From positions 1 through 64,000 of the forward strand of contig DAIDEE010000061.1 in NCBI GenBank assembly GCA_027308685.1: a stretch of 64,000 nucleotides of DNA, given 5' to 3'. Positions 1 through 9,833 of this stretch are shown one piece after another; the first letter of the stretch is position 1, and every line of letters starts with the position of its first letter. The notes below the pieces were generated by a model, which was not told where the DNA came from, searched no databases, and saw only the letters and a list, made by a program, of their open reading frames with translations. Source of the DNA: Acidocella sp. GTDB lineage: Bacteria > Pseudomonadota > Alphaproteobacteria > Acetobacterales > Acetobacteraceae. The translations under genes were made by a program, and so were the position numbers.

Positions 1-2
1 CA

Positions 3-293
3 ACACCCCCGCCCAACTTTCCCGAAGCCCGCCCCGACCCTCTGCTTGCCCGCGCCTTGTATGGCCAGACCACCGGGCGCGTCACCGGCGCTGGCAAGCC
101 CGAACGTCTGATCGGCTGGGTGCATCATGTTCCCGCAGATGTGATTGTTTATTGCGGCCACGACCGTCGCAGTCTGGATGACCGACCTTACATCAAGCAT
201 GGTGCTCAAGGCGGTACCGCGGTGTTTCTCGACACCGGGGCTGGCAAGGGCGGGCACCTGAGCTGGATCGATATTCCAGTAGAAAACATATAA
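3..293 (+). CDS. Metallophosphoesterase / Ser-Thr phosphatase family protein, C-terminal part (5' end outside window)
   Basis: Open frame from the window edge; YCGHDRR and GAQGGTAVFLDTGAGKGGHLSWIDI resemble the C-terminal calcineurin-like phosphoesterase motifs. Confidence 0.65.
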   Translation, partial: TPPPNFPEARPDPLLARALYGQTTGRVTGAGKPERLIGWVHHVPADVIVYCGHDRRSLDDRPYIKHGAQGGTAVFLDTGAGKGGHLSWIDIPVENI

Positions 294-304
294 GGATTTA
301 TATA

Positions 305-844
305 ATGCGTTGGCTCAATTTTGTTCTCCCGGTACTAAGCGCCTGTAGTCTCAGCGCCTGTGCCACCATGCAGCCACAGGATTTCGCCAACGGCTCCCCC
401 ACCATGGCGCTGAACGATTATTTTCCCGGTCATTCCACCGCCTACGGCATTTTCATCGATCGCTTCGGCAATGTGCGTAATCAGTTCACTGTCGATTGCC
501 ATGGCAGTTGGGACGGCACCACAATGACTTTGCAGGAACATTTTACCTATGTCGGCGGCGCCAACGGCCAACCGACCAGCCGCACCTGGCATTTCCATAA
601 AACTGGTCCCAACACCTGGGAGGGCACAGCCGGCGATGTCATCGGTGTTGCTACCGGCGAACAGGACGGCAATGCGTTTCACATGACCTATGTTACCGAA
701 CTGCATACCGGTTCGAGCACTCACACTGTTTCAGTCAGTGACTGGATGTTCCGCGAAAGTTCTGGCGTGGTGATCAACCACACGACCATCAGCAAACTCG
801 GGGTTACCCTGGGCGACGTACAAATCGCTTTTGTGCATGATTAA
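305..844 (+). CDS. DUF3833-like lipoprotein
   Basis: Signal peptide with lipobox-like LSACA; FxG..R..FTVD..G.WDG..LTL.E.F-type DUF3833 pattern. Confidence 0.7.
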   Translation: MRWLNFVLPVLSACSLSACATMQPQDFANGSPTMALNDYFPGHSTAYGIFIDRFGNVRNQFTVDCHGSWDGTTMTLQEHFTYVGGANGQPTSRTWHFHKTGPNTWEGTAGDVIGVATGEQDGNAFHMTYVTELHTGSSTHTVSVSDWMFRESSGVVINHTTISKLGVTLGDVQIAFVHD

Positions 845-846
845 AT

Positions 847-1902
847 TTAAGGAATCGCCAGCAGCCAGATCAACGCCAGGCTGATCACGCCCAGCACGAT
901 CAACGACAATGTCACGGCGGTGGTAACCCTTATACCGGCTTTGGCCACCGCCCGTACATCCACACCTAAACCCAGGGCTGCCATCGAAACTGTTGTTAAA
1001 ATAGCGGCCATATTTTTAATCGGCCCCAAGGCCGGCTGTGGGATGATATCCATCGAGCGCACGACCAGCACCAGCAAAAAGCCAATAATAAACCAAGGCA
1101 CTAATTGTTGTAGCTTCAGTTTGCGCTCAATGCTGACAGCGCCCGGCTCACGAAATTTTCCCGCAAATAACGAGACCACCAGCACGACGGGCCCCAGCAT
1201 CAGCACGCGCACCAGCTTCACCACCGTGCCGATCTGGTTACTCAGAGCACCAATCGGCAAGGTTGCCGCCAGCACCTGCGGCACCGCGTAAACGGTCAAC
1301 CCCGCCAGCACACCGTATTGCGTGAGCGACATATGCAACAATGGCACCAGCAGTGGCAAAACCAGTACCGTAATAACACCCAGCACTGCCGTAAACGCAA
1401 TCGATGTTGCAATATCATGGCCATCTGCGCCGATCACCGGAGCCACCGCCGCAATCGCGGAATTACCGCAAATCGAATTGCCACAAGCCACCAGCAGCGA
1501 CATCTTGCTCGGCAATTTCAGCATTCGGCAAATTGTGTAGCTGATCATAATAGCCGCCGCCACCACCACCACAATGCTGATCAGCAGCGGTATCCCCAAA
1601 GCAATAACCGTTTTAACGCTTACTGAGGCGCCGAGCATCACCACCGCCACTTCTAAAAGCGTTTTGGCACTGAAATGAATTCCCGGCCGCCATATCTCGC
1701 CGGGCTGCCAAAGGGTACGAATAATCACGCCCAGTAAAATAGCCAGCACCAGGGCTTCTAAAAAAGCCTCCCCCACCAGCTTTGTCTCGACCGCTTGCAG
1801 GAGGGCCGCCAATGCCGTGATGACCGCACAGAGAAAAACGCCAGGTAATAAGCTTAGCCGGGCTCTCGTGATACTCATCAAAACAGCCATTGTTAAGTCC
1901 AA
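847..1902 (-). CDS. YeiH/UPF0324 family putative sulfate exporter
   Basis: Polytopic protein; AKTLLEVAVVMLGASVS and CGNSICGNSAIAAVAPVI motifs typical of the UPF0324 family. Confidence 0.88.
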   Translation of the reverse strand: MDLTMAVLMSITRARLSLLPGVFLCAVITALAALLQAVETKLVGEAFLEALVLAILLGVIIRTLWQPGEIWRPGIHFSAKTLLEVAVVMLGASVSVKTVIALGIPLLISIVVVVAAAIMISYTICRMLKLPSKMSLLVACGNSICGNSAIAAVAPVIGADGHDIATSIAFTAVLGVITVLVLPLLVPLLHMSLTQYGVLAGLTVYAVPQVLAATLPIGALSNQIGTVVKLVRVLMLGPVVLVVSLFAGKFREPGAVSIERKLKLQQLVPWFIIGFLLVLVVRSMDIIPQPALGPIKNMAAILTTVSMAALGLGVDVRAVAKAGIRVTTAVTLSLIVLGVISLALIWLLAIP

Positions 1903-1935
1903 TTCAAATTCAGCATATCACCTGAGTCAAAGCGC

Positions 1936-2937
1936 TCATGAGCGCCGCGCCGTGGTGTAAAGCGCAATCTCCTGCAAATTATCGCGCAGAGCCGAGCCAG
2001 GAAAAATTTCTAGCGCCTGACTAGCTGACTCGGCAAACTGCCGGGCTTTGGCAACGGTACGCTCAATCGCATTATGCCGGGCTATTAACTTCAGAGCGGT
2101 TGCCAGGTCAGTGTCGGTTTGTTCCCCCGCACCAATCACCCGCTCCCAGAATAACCTCTCGGTTGGTTCGCCATCACGAATCGCGATCAGCACCGGATAG
2201 GTCAGCTTACCCTCCCGGAAATCATCACCGATCGTTTTGCCCAATTCAGCCACATTGGCGTTGTAATCAAGCGCGTCATCAACCAGTTGAAATGCCATGC
2301 CAAGGTCCATGCCGTAGCTGGCCAAGGCAGCGCACATGGCAGGCGGGCGGTTGGCGATCACGCCGCCAACCTCGCAGGCCGCGGCGAACAGCGCGGCGGT
2401 TTTACCCCGGATAACCTCGAAATATTTATCCTCAGTGGTCGCAATATCGTTCTGGGTGCTCAGTTGCAGCACCTCACCTTCGGCAATCGTGGCGGCGGCG
2501 GTGGAGAGAATCCGCAGCACCTCCAGCGACCCATCAGCCACCATCAACTGAAACGCCCGCGCAAACAAAAAATCCCCTACCAGTACCGAGGCTTTATTGC
2601 CGAACACCGCATTGGCGCTGGCAAGGCCGCGCCGCAATACGCTCTCGTCCACCACATCGTCATGCAGCAGCGTCGCGGTATGGATGAACTCCACGCAGGC
2701 CGCGAGTTGCACATGGCGCTCCCCCTCGTAGCCGCATAACCGGGCCGCCGCCAAAGTCAGGAGCGGCCGCAACCGCTTGCCCCCTGCAGCCACCAAATGC
2801 GCCGCTAATTGGGGGATCAATGCCACGGGCGAGTCCATCCGCGCCACAATGGCGCGGTTGGTGGCTTGCAAATCAGCCTCAAGCGACGCGGTTAACCGGG
2901 TCAGCGCATCTGCCGTCAAAGGTGTCGTACCGTCCAA
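1936..2937 (-). CDS. ispB: Polyprenyl (octaprenyl) diphosphate synthase
   Basis: GGKRLRP, LLHDDVVDES and QLVDDALDY motifs of trans-prenyltransferases. Confidence 0.9.
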   Translation of the reverse strand: MDGTTPLTADALTRLTASLEADLQATNRAIVARMDSPVALIPQLAAHLVAAGGKRLRPLLTLAAARLCGYEGERHVQLAACVEFIHTATLLHDDVVDESVLRRGLASANAVFGNKASVLVGDFLFARAFQLMVADGSLEVLRILSTAAATIAEGEVLQLSTQNDIATTEDKYFEVIRGKTAALFAAACEVGGVIANRPPAMCAALASYGMDLGMAFQLVDDALDYNANVAELGKTIGDDFREGKLTYPVLIAIRDGEPTERLFWERVIGAGEQTDTDLATALKLIARHNAIERTVAKARQFAESASQALEIFPGSALRDNLQEIALYTTARRS

Positions 2938-3019
2938 ACCCGCATCCCAGCTTGCTATTTACCCCTCTCATGCCACCATATTGGTCCGGGCGAAACAGGG
3001 TCAAGCAGGAGACAGCCAC

Positions 3020-3226
3020 ATGGAAATGGTCATTGCGTCAAACGAGCCGGTCCGCTTGAGCTTTTTAATGGCTCTGTTGCGCGACGCCGGACTGCAACCC
3101 GAATTATATGATATGAACATGTCGGTACTCGAAGGCAGCGCCGGGGCTATCCAACGCCGGATCATGGTGCCCGCCCCACAGGCGAATGCCGCCCGCCGGG
3201 TGTTGCGTGAGGCTGGGGAGTTATGA
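3020..3226 (+). CDS. DUF2007 domain-containing small protein
   Basis: Internal ATG at 3020 in the 2777-3226 ORF; MEMVIASNEPVRLSFLMALLRDAGLQPELYD...VPAPQANAARRVL; 4-bp overlap with the next CDS. Confidence 0.75.
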   Translation: MEMVIASNEPVRLSFLMALLRDAGLQPELYDMNMSVLEGSAGAIQRRIMVPAPQANAARRVLREAGEL

Positions 3227-3948
3227 CCCAGACCAACGAGGGCACGCTGCTTGGCGGCAGGGTCAAATACCGCCAATTCACCTCCGGCCACCGCAGCGGC
3301 TTCGAGCCGGTCCTGCTGGCGGCAAGTATCAATGCCAAACCGGGAGAGCAGGTTCTGGAGGCCGGCAGCGGTGCCGGTGCTGCCTTGCTGTGCCTCGGTT
3401 ACCGGATCGCAGGCTTAGCCGGTACCGGACTCGAAATCGACCCCACCCTGGCCGCTCTGGCTAATGAAAATTTCAAAATCAACGGATTGCAGAACTTTTT
3501 TTGCCTGCAGGGTGACACCGCTCACCCGCCGTTCAGCGGCATCTTCCAGCACGCCATCGCCAACCCGCCCTGGTTCAACCCGGCCGCCACCAAGTCACCG
3601 GATGAAAAGCGCGCTTTGGCTCACCACGCCCATACCGGCTTGCTGGCAGACTGGATTAGCGGGTTAACCACCTGCCTGAAGTCGAACGGTCAGATATACC
3701 TTATCTTGCCGTCTGCCTCATTCAGCGAGGCGTTAGTGTATCTGCGATCACATAAATACGGCGCCATTACCCTGCTGCCGCTCTGGCCGCGTACCGGGCA
3801 AGCCGCGGCGCAGGTAATCATCACCGCCCGGCGTGGCGCCCGTAGCCCCGACAGATTGCTGCCCGGCCTGGTTCTGCACGATGCAACCGGTATTTCTCCG
3901 CAGGCCAACGCCATTCTGCGTGACGGGGCTGCCCTCTCAATGGACTGA
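3223..3948 (+). CDS. SAM-dependent methyltransferase (TrmN6/tRNA1(Val) A37-like)
   Basis: EAGSGAGAALLCLG motif I and ANPPWF (NPPY/F-like) catalytic motif. Confidence 0.85.
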   Translation: MTQTNEGTLLGGRVKYRQFTSGHRSGFEPVLLAASINAKPGEQVLEAGSGAGAALLCLGYRIAGLAGTGLEIDPTLAALANENFKINGLQNFFCLQGDTAHPPFSGIFQHAIANPPWFNPAATKSPDEKRALAHHAHTGLLADWISGLTTCLKSNGQIYLILPSASFSEALVYLRSHKYGAITLLPLWPRTGQAAAQVIITARRGARSPDRLLPGLVLHDATGISPQANAILRDGAALSMD

Positions 3949-5319
3949 CCGCAGCGACATATCGCGCATCACTATGCCGACCAGCAATGCCAGCAATGCT
4001 GCCACCGCGCAGGCCGCAAAGGCCATATGAAACCCTGCCGCCAGCAGCACGGTCCCCGCCAATGTCACCCCTGCCGAGCCACCAATGGCGCGAAACAACA
4101 ACATACATCCGGTCGCCACCCCAACATCGCGCCGGTCAGCGGCGTTCTGAATTGCCACCGTGATATTCGGCTGCACCAGCCCGATGCCGCCCCCCAGCAA
4201 CACCATATAGGCCACGCATAAAGCCAGAGGCGTGCTGCGCCCCATACTGGCCAGCAACACCAACCCGGCCAGGCACGCCACCAGCGCCAGCAGAATCGTC
4301 GGTTTGGTGCGGCCAAGCCAGCGCGCCACATGGCCGCCCGCGTAGGACATCACCACAAACGCCAGCAGAAACGGCGTGGTAAACGCCCCCGAGACTGCCG
4401 CATTGGTGCCCCGCACATATTGAAAATACAGCGGCAATAAAAACGTGCCGCCGAAGGTGCACAACGAATTGGTAAACGACAGCGCGAGGCCCCCCAACAC
4501 AATTTTATTGGCGAAAATATGAAGCGGCAGCATCGGCATAATAGCCCGGCGCTCCTGCCAGATCATCAACCCAGTCAGCACCGCACCCCCCATCGCCAAG
4601 CCACCAGCCACCGGCGAGCCCCAAGCAAAATCCCGTCCACCGGAGGAGCACAGCACCAGCCAGGCGGTGATGCTCGCCATCAACAGCCCTGCCCCCAGAT
4701 AATCGATCTTCACCGGCCCCGGCGCATGTGGCGGCAATAGCCGCAGGGCCCGCCCGCTGGAAATATAGGCCACCGCGCCCAGTGGCAGGTTGATCCAGAA
4801 AATTGCCCGCCAGGAGAGCAAATCCGTCAGCGCGCCACCAGCAATCGGCCCCGCAATACTGGCGATGCCCCACATGCCGCTCATATATATTTGGTAGCGC
4901 CCCCGCTCGCGTGGCGGCACCACATCGGCAATCGCGGTCTGCGCAATGGTGATCAACCCGGCCCCGCCAATGCCTTGCACCGCCCGCATAAAAATCATCT
5001 CCGGCAGGTTTTGCGCGACCGCACAGCCCATCGAGGCCAGTACGAACACGATAATCGCTGGCTGTAGTAATTTCCGTCGGCCATAAATATCCGAGAGTTT
5101 GCCGAACACCGGCGTGGCGGCGGTGCCGGTGAGCAAATAAGCCGCCACGATCCAGGCCAGATGCCCCTGACCCTGCAAATCATGCCCCATTTTTGGCACC
5201 GCCGGCACCACGATCGTCTGGTCAAGCGCCGAGAGCAAAATCGCCAGCGCCACGCCACGAATAACGGGTAAAATTTCCTGATGTGTGTAGGTGCGAATCT
5301 CGGTCATGGTCACTGGCAT
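3937..5319 (-). CDS. MFS transporter, DHA2/EmrB-QacA-like
   Basis: LDQTIVVPAVPKMGHDL and GKLSDIYGRRK MFS motifs; 14-TM-type length. Confidence 0.9.
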   Translation of the reverse strand: MPVTMTEIRTYTHQEILPVIRGVALAILLSALDQTIVVPAVPKMGHDLQGQGHLAWIVAAYLLTGTAATPVFGKLSDIYGRRKLLQPAIIVFVLASMGCAVAQNLPEMIFMRAVQGIGGAGLITIAQTAIADVVPPRERGRYQIYMSGMWGIASIAGPIAGGALTDLLSWRAIFWINLPLGAVAYISSGRALRLLPPHAPGPVKIDYLGAGLLMASITAWLVLCSSGGRDFAWGSPVAGGLAMGGAVLTGLMIWQERRAIMPMLPLHIFANKIVLGGLALSFTNSLCTFGGTFLLPLYFQYVRGTNAAVSGAFTTPFLLAFVVMSYAGGHVARWLGRTKPTILLALVACLAGLVLLASMGRSTPLALCVAYMVLLGGGIGLVQPNITVAIQNAADRRDVGVATGCMLLFRAIGGSAGVTLAGTVLLAAGFHMAFAACAVAALLALLVGIVMRDMSLRSVH

Positions 5320-5474
5320 AAGCTGTTCGGCAAGGTCTGCAAAATATCGGAGTCGGCGCTGCTTGCGATATCATTGCCGCCACCCAAATTAGAACGTAGT
5401 GTGAACATTGATGTTGCGCTGCAGTGACAGCTCGTTAAGAATCGAGGCGAGAATCGTCGTTAATAAAAATTTCA

Positions 5475-5522
5475 AAGCATGATGTGGTATTCGATTGATA
5501 AAATCTCCCCAACATGTAGTGT
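5475..5522 (+). promoter_or_regulatory. Putative tandem NrdR boxes upstream of nrdA (5475-5490 and 5507-5522)
   Basis: CCCCAACATGTAGTGT matches the palindrome ACACTACATGTAGTGT at 13/16; a weaker copy AAGCATGATGTGGTAT lies 32 bp upstream. Confidence 0.55.
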
Positions 5523-5551
5523 AGAGTTCCAATGAATAATCGAGGTCGGCG

Positions 5552-7432
5552 ATGAATATGATTTCCAAAAATGAAGCCGTCATGCTGGATGACACCATCC
5601 AGATGCCGGGTCGCTTCCAGGTTCAGGTTGACCGGTCACGCGATGCGCTGCTCACCGATTTCGGGCGCGCCACGCTCGATGACCGCTACCTATTGCCCGG
5701 CGAAGGCTATCAGGATTTATTCGCCCGCGTCGCCTCGTACTACGGCGACAACGCCGCACACGCGCAGCGGATTTACGACTATATGAGCAAAATGTGGTTC
5801 ATGCCCTCGACCCCGGTGCTCTCGAACGGTGGCACCGACCGCGGCCTCCCCATCTCCTGCTTTTTGAATGAAACCTCCGACAGTCTGGAAGGTATCGTCG
5901 GCCTCTGGAATGAGAATGTCTGGCTGGCCTCAAAGGGCGGCGGCATCGGCTCCTACTGGGGAAATTTGCGCTCGATCGGCGAAAAAGTCGGCCAGAACGG
6001 CAAAACTTCCGGCGTGGTGCCGTTCATCCGGGTGATGGACAGCCTGACCCTCGCCATCAGCCAGGGTTCGCTGCGCCGTGGCTCCGCCGCCGTTTATCTG
6101 CCGGTCTGGCACCCGGAGATCGAGGAGTTCATTGAAATCCGCCGCCCGACCGGCGGGGACCCAAACCGCAAAGCGCTGAATTTGCACCACGGCATCCTGC
6201 TCTCCGATGCCTTCATGCGTGCCGTCGAGACCGACTCGGAGTGGATGCTGACCTCACCGAAGGACCGCGCCCATGTTCGCACCGTATCGGCCCGCGCCTT
6301 GTGGGTGCGCATCCTCACCGCCCGCATTGAAACCGGCGAGCCGTACCTGATTTTCTCCGACCATGTGAATAACGCCCGCCCCGAGCATCACAAGCTGGCC
6401 GGCCTGGAGGTGAAAACCTCCAATCTCTGCGCTGAAATTACCTTGCCAACCGGGCTGGACCAGCATGGCAAACAGCGCACCGCCGTATGCTGCCTGTCCT
6501 CGTTGAACCTCGAATACTGGTTCGAGTGGCACAAGAACGAGCAATTCATCGAAGATGCCATGCGCTTTCTTGATAACGTACTGCAGGACTTCATCGATAA
6601 AGCGCCGGACTCGATGGAAAAAGCCAAATACGCTGCAATGCGCGAGCGCTCGGTGGGCTTGGGTGTCATGGGTTACCATTCATTCCTGCAGGACCAGAAT
6701 ATTCCGTTCGAGAGTGTTATGGCGAAGGTGTGGAATACCAAGATGTTTAAGCACATACGCGCCGGTGCTGATGCTGCATCTAAAAAACTGGCGGCTGAAC
6801 GCGGCGCTTGCCCGGATGCTGCCGACTATGGCATCGACGAGCGTTTCTCCTATAAAATCGCCATTGCCCCAACCGCCTCGATTTCCATCATCACCGGCAA
6901 CACCTCGCCCGGAATCGAGCCGATTGCAGCCAATGTATTCCTGCAAAAAACCCTCTCCGGCAGCTTCTCGGTGCGCAACCGGCCTCTGCAAAAGCTACTG
7001 GAAAAATACGGCCGCGACGATGAGGACACCTGGTCCTCCATCACCACCACCAAGGGCAGCGTGCAGCATCTGGATTTCCTCACCCAGCATGAGAAGGACG
7101 TTTATAAAACCGCGTTTGAACTCGACCAGCGCTGGATCATCGAACACGCCGCTGACCGTGCGCCCTTCATCTGCCAGAGCCAATCGATCAATGTGTTCGT
7201 GCCGGCCAATGTGAACAAGCGCGATCTGCATCAGATCCATTATCAGGCTTGGAAGAAGGGCGTGAAATCGCTGTATTACTGCCGCTCGCTCTCGATCCAG
7301 CGGGCTGATACAGTCTCAGAAAAAGCCGTGCGCCCCGACGAATTCACCGGCATCACGCCCGTCAACGACGGCGCCGCCCCCCGGCCGCTCGCCGCCTCTG
7401 CCGATTACGAGGAATGCCTGGCCTGCCAGTAG
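5552..7432 (+). CDS. nrdA: Ribonucleoside-diphosphate reductase, alpha subunit
   Basis: Strong RNR large-subunit similarity (SNLCAEITLP, NTSPGIEPIAANVFLQKTLSG, C-terminal EECLACQ); followed by nrdB. Confidence 0.95.
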   Translation: MNMISKNEAVMLDDTIQMPGRFQVQVDRSRDALLTDFGRATLDDRYLLPGEGYQDLFARVASYYGDNAAHAQRIYDYMSKMWFMPSTPVLSNGGTDRGLPISCFLNETSDSLEGIVGLWNENVWLASKGGGIGSYWGNLRSIGEKVGQNGKTSGVVPFIRVMDSLTLAISQGSLRRGSAAVYLPVWHPEIEEFIEIRRPTGGDPNRKALNLHHGILLSDAFMRAVETDSEWMLTSPKDRAHVRTVSARALWVRILTARIETGEPYLIFSDHVNNARPEHHKLAGLEVKTSNLCAEITLPTGLDQHGKQRTAVCCLSSLNLEYWFEWHKNEQFIEDAMRFLDNVLQDFIDKAPDSMEKAKYAAMRERSVGLGVMGYHSFLQDQNIPFESVMAKVWNTKMFKHIRAGADAASKKLAAERGACPDAADYGIDERFSYKIAIAPTASISIITGNTSPGIEPIAANVFLQKTLSGSFSVRNRPLQKLLEKYGRDDEDTWSSITTTKGSVQHLDFLTQHEKDVYKTAFELDQRWIIEHAADRAPFICQSQSINVFVPANVNKRDLHQIHYQAWKKGVKSLYYCRSLSIQRADTVSEKAVRPDEFTGITPVNDGAAPRPLAASADYEECLACQ

Positions 7433-7442
7433 TTCCGTCCTC

Positions 7443-7470
7443 GTCATTCCCGCGCAGGCGGGAATTTTCT
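7443..7470. repeat. Intergenic hairpin repeat, copy 1: GTCATTCCCGCGCAGGCGGGAATTTTCT
   Basis: Perfect 8-bp stem ATTCCCGC/GCGGGAAT with loop GCAG and a T-rich tail, between nrdA and nrdB. Confidence 0.8.
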
Positions 7471-7495
7471 TCTCTCCCCCCTTAAGGCTATTTTC

Positions 7496-8536
7496 ATGAG
7501 CGCGCACACCACCCCCGACCAATATCCGGTGAAACTTAATCTCCTCACCGAAAACCCTGTTTATAAGCCGTTCCGCTATCAATGGGCTTACGAGGCATGG
7601 CTCACCCAGCAGCGCGTGCATTGGCTGCCGGAGGAAGTGCCGCTCGCCGATGACGTGAAGGACTGGCACAAAAACCTCACCATGCCCGAGCGCAATCTGC
7701 TCACCCAGATTTTTCGATTTTTCACCCAGGCGGATGTCGAGGTGAATAACTGCTACATGAAGCACTACAGCAACGTGTTCAAACCAACCGAGGTGCTGAT
7801 GATGCTCTCGGCGTTCTCGAACATCGAGACCGTGCATATCGCCGCTTATTCGCACCTGCTCGACACCGTCGGCATGCCCGAGGTCGAATACACCGCCTTC
7901 CTCAAATATAAGGAGATGAAGGACAAGTACGACTACATGCACGCCTTTTCCATGGACAGTAAGCACAACATCGCCAAAACCCTGGCGGCGTTCGGTGCCT
8001 TCACTGAGGGCCTGCAATTATTCGCTTCCTTCGCCATTCTGCTGAATTTTCCGCGCTTTAACAAAATGAAGGGAATGGGCCAGATCATCACCTGGTCGGT
8101 GCGCGATGAATCCCTGCATTGCGAATCCATCATCAAATTGTTCCGCACCTTCGTGCAGGAAAACCCGGAAATCTGGTCCGAGGAACTGCGCCGCGAGCTC
8201 TACCTTACCTGTGCCACCATTGTTGATCATGAGGACGCCTTCATCGACCTTGCGTTTGAACTTGGTGCGGTTGAAGGTCTCACCGCTGAAGGGGTGAAAC
8301 GCTACATCCGCTACATCGCAGACCGCCGTTTGACCCAGCTTGGGTTGAATGTCCTATTTCACGTGGATAAAAACCCACTCCCCTGGCTTGATGAGATGTT
8401 GAACGCGGTAGAACACGCTAATTTCTTTGAAAGCCGCTCGACCGAATATAGCAAGGCTTCCACCACCGGTTCGTGGGAAGATGCTTTCGCCGATTTTGAG
8501 TCTGTTGAGCCTGCAAACATCCTGCCTGCTGAGTAG
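7496..8536 (+). CDS. nrdB: Ribonucleoside-diphosphate reductase, beta subunit
   Basis: RNR small-subunit helices with E/H ligands (SNIETVHIAAYSHL, RDESLHCESI, DHEDAFIDLAF). Confidence 0.95.
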   Translation: MSAHTTPDQYPVKLNLLTENPVYKPFRYQWAYEAWLTQQRVHWLPEEVPLADDVKDWHKNLTMPERNLLTQIFRFFTQADVEVNNCYMKHYSNVFKPTEVLMMLSAFSNIETVHIAAYSHLLDTVGMPEVEYTAFLKYKEMKDKYDYMHAFSMDSKHNIAKTLAAFGAFTEGLQLFASFAILLNFPRFNKMKGMGQIITWSVRDESLHCESIIKLFRTFVQENPEIWSEELRRELYLTCATIVDHEDAFIDLAFELGAVEGLTAEGVKRYIRYIADRRLTQLGLNVLFHVDKNPLPWLDEMLNAVEHANFFESRSTEYSKASTTGSWEDAFADFESVEPANILPAE

Positions 8537-8766
8537 CCAAACCAATCCGGCCCTTGCTGCAAGTATGGCGGGGCCGGACATTTCGGTAGTGTCCGTGAGT
8601 GAAGAAACAATTGCTTGCCGTTTGAAGGTAAACGATCCCCCTTACGTCGCTCGTTTAGAATGTTGTAACCAACCTGTGATTTGCGGTATGAGATTCTACA
8701 GTAAGTGAACTCACAGGAATTGGTGCCGCGTCGATCATCCTCCTGGGAGTGTAGAATCGGAATGGA

Positions 8767-9054
8767 ATGACATACGTGAGTGATACTGACGCTTCTGGGG
8801 TAGATATTTCAAGACAAAACGGTGGCCCACCACGGTATAGTCGGCGTTTGTCTGATAAGGTCCTCATTGCTTTCCATCATGCTTGCGACCAAGCCGATTA
8901 CGAAATTGCCGAGCAGTTACTTCATATTCTGGAAAACATGCTAACCCGGCGTAGCGTTTCACCCGATACCAACCGCCGCAAGAGCATTGAAAGCCTGGTA
9001 GCAGCGCATGAACGCCTCTGGCATCTGCGTCACCCCGAAAAACATTTCGGCTGA
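8767..9054 (+). CDS. Conserved hypothetical protein
   Basis: ORF with LSDKVLIAFHHACDQADYEIAEQLLHILENML, a small helical protein; fills an otherwise empty gap between assigned genes. Confidence 0.6.
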   Translation: MTYVSDTDASGVDISRQNGGPPRYSRRLSDKVLIAFHHACDQADYEIAEQLLHILENMLTRRSVSPDTNRRKSIESLVAAHERLWHLRHPEKHFG

Positions 9055-9065
9055 TCGGAGCGCGC

Positions 9066-9833
9066 TCACCATTTAGTTGAGCGTGCCACCAATGCAAAAT
9101 ACAACGACGCTGGCAAAATTCGTAAAAACCGCAGTGGCCATGCTAAACCGCCAGGGAACGCCACCAGAAACCGCCCGGCGTCCAGGCCTTCCATAATCGC
9201 TTTCGCGGCATCGCTCACCTCCATCAAAAACGGCATCGGAAACTGGTTTTTGTCGGTCAGCGGCGTTTTGACGAATCCAGGCAAAATCACCGACAACGCC
9301 ACATCGGCCCGGTTGAGATCAAACTTCAAACTTTGCGCCATCGCCAGCAACCCGGCTTTGGTAGTGCTGTAAGTCACCGCCCCCGGCAGCCCCGCCAGTC
9401 CGGCCAATGAGCTGACAATACCGATCTGCCCCCGTCTTGCTGCCAGCATGGCCGGCATCACCGCCGCCAGGCAGTTGGCGGTTCCCAGCAGATTCACATC
9501 CACCTGCGTCTTAAAAACCGCCACATCAAAATCAGAGGCAGTATCGCGGATATAGGTCCCGGCATTCAGCACCGCCCGCACGATCATCCGGCCAGACTCC
9601 GCCTCAATTTTTTGTACGGTGGCCAGCACGCCGACCTGGTCTGTTACATCCAACGGCGCCACAATCATCTGGCCGGGATACATATCCGCAAGGCTTTGCA
9701 AATCGGCCACCCGGCGTGCCGAGACCGCCACGATCCATCCGTCCTTCGCGAATTGCACCGCCAACTCCCGGCCAATGCCACTTGAGGCGCCGGTTACCCA
9801 GGCGATGCCATCAGCCGGTGTGGGAATTTTCAT
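9066..9833 (-). CDS. SDR family NAD(P)-dependent oxidoreductase
   Basis: TGASSGIG, NAG and YSTTKAG motifs. Confidence 0.92.
   Translation of the reverse strand: MKIPTPADGIAWVTGASSGIGRELAVQFAKDGWIVAVSARRVADLQSLADMYPGQMIVAPLDVTDQVGVLATVQKIEAESGRMIVRAVLNAGTYIRDTASDFDVAVFKTQVDVNLLGTANCLAAVMPAMLAARRGQIGIVSSLAGLAGLPGAVTYSTTKAGLLAMAQSLKFDLNRADVALSVILPGFVKTPLTDKNQFPMPFLMEVSDAAKAIMEGLDAGRFLVAFPGGLAWPLRFLRILPASLYFALVARSTKW

Noticed and set aside
335-724. Minus-strand ORF within the DUF3833 gene
   Set aside because: Shadow ORF; the plus-strand frame has a signal peptide and family motif.
7316-8017. 233-aa minus-strand ORF across nrdA/nrdB
   Set aside because: Antisense to both RNR genes and spans the hairpin repeat; coding is not credible.
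8655-8867. Minus-strand ORF over the nrdB-downstream gap
   Set aside because: Overlaps the more protein-like 8767-9054 ORF; no family resemblance.
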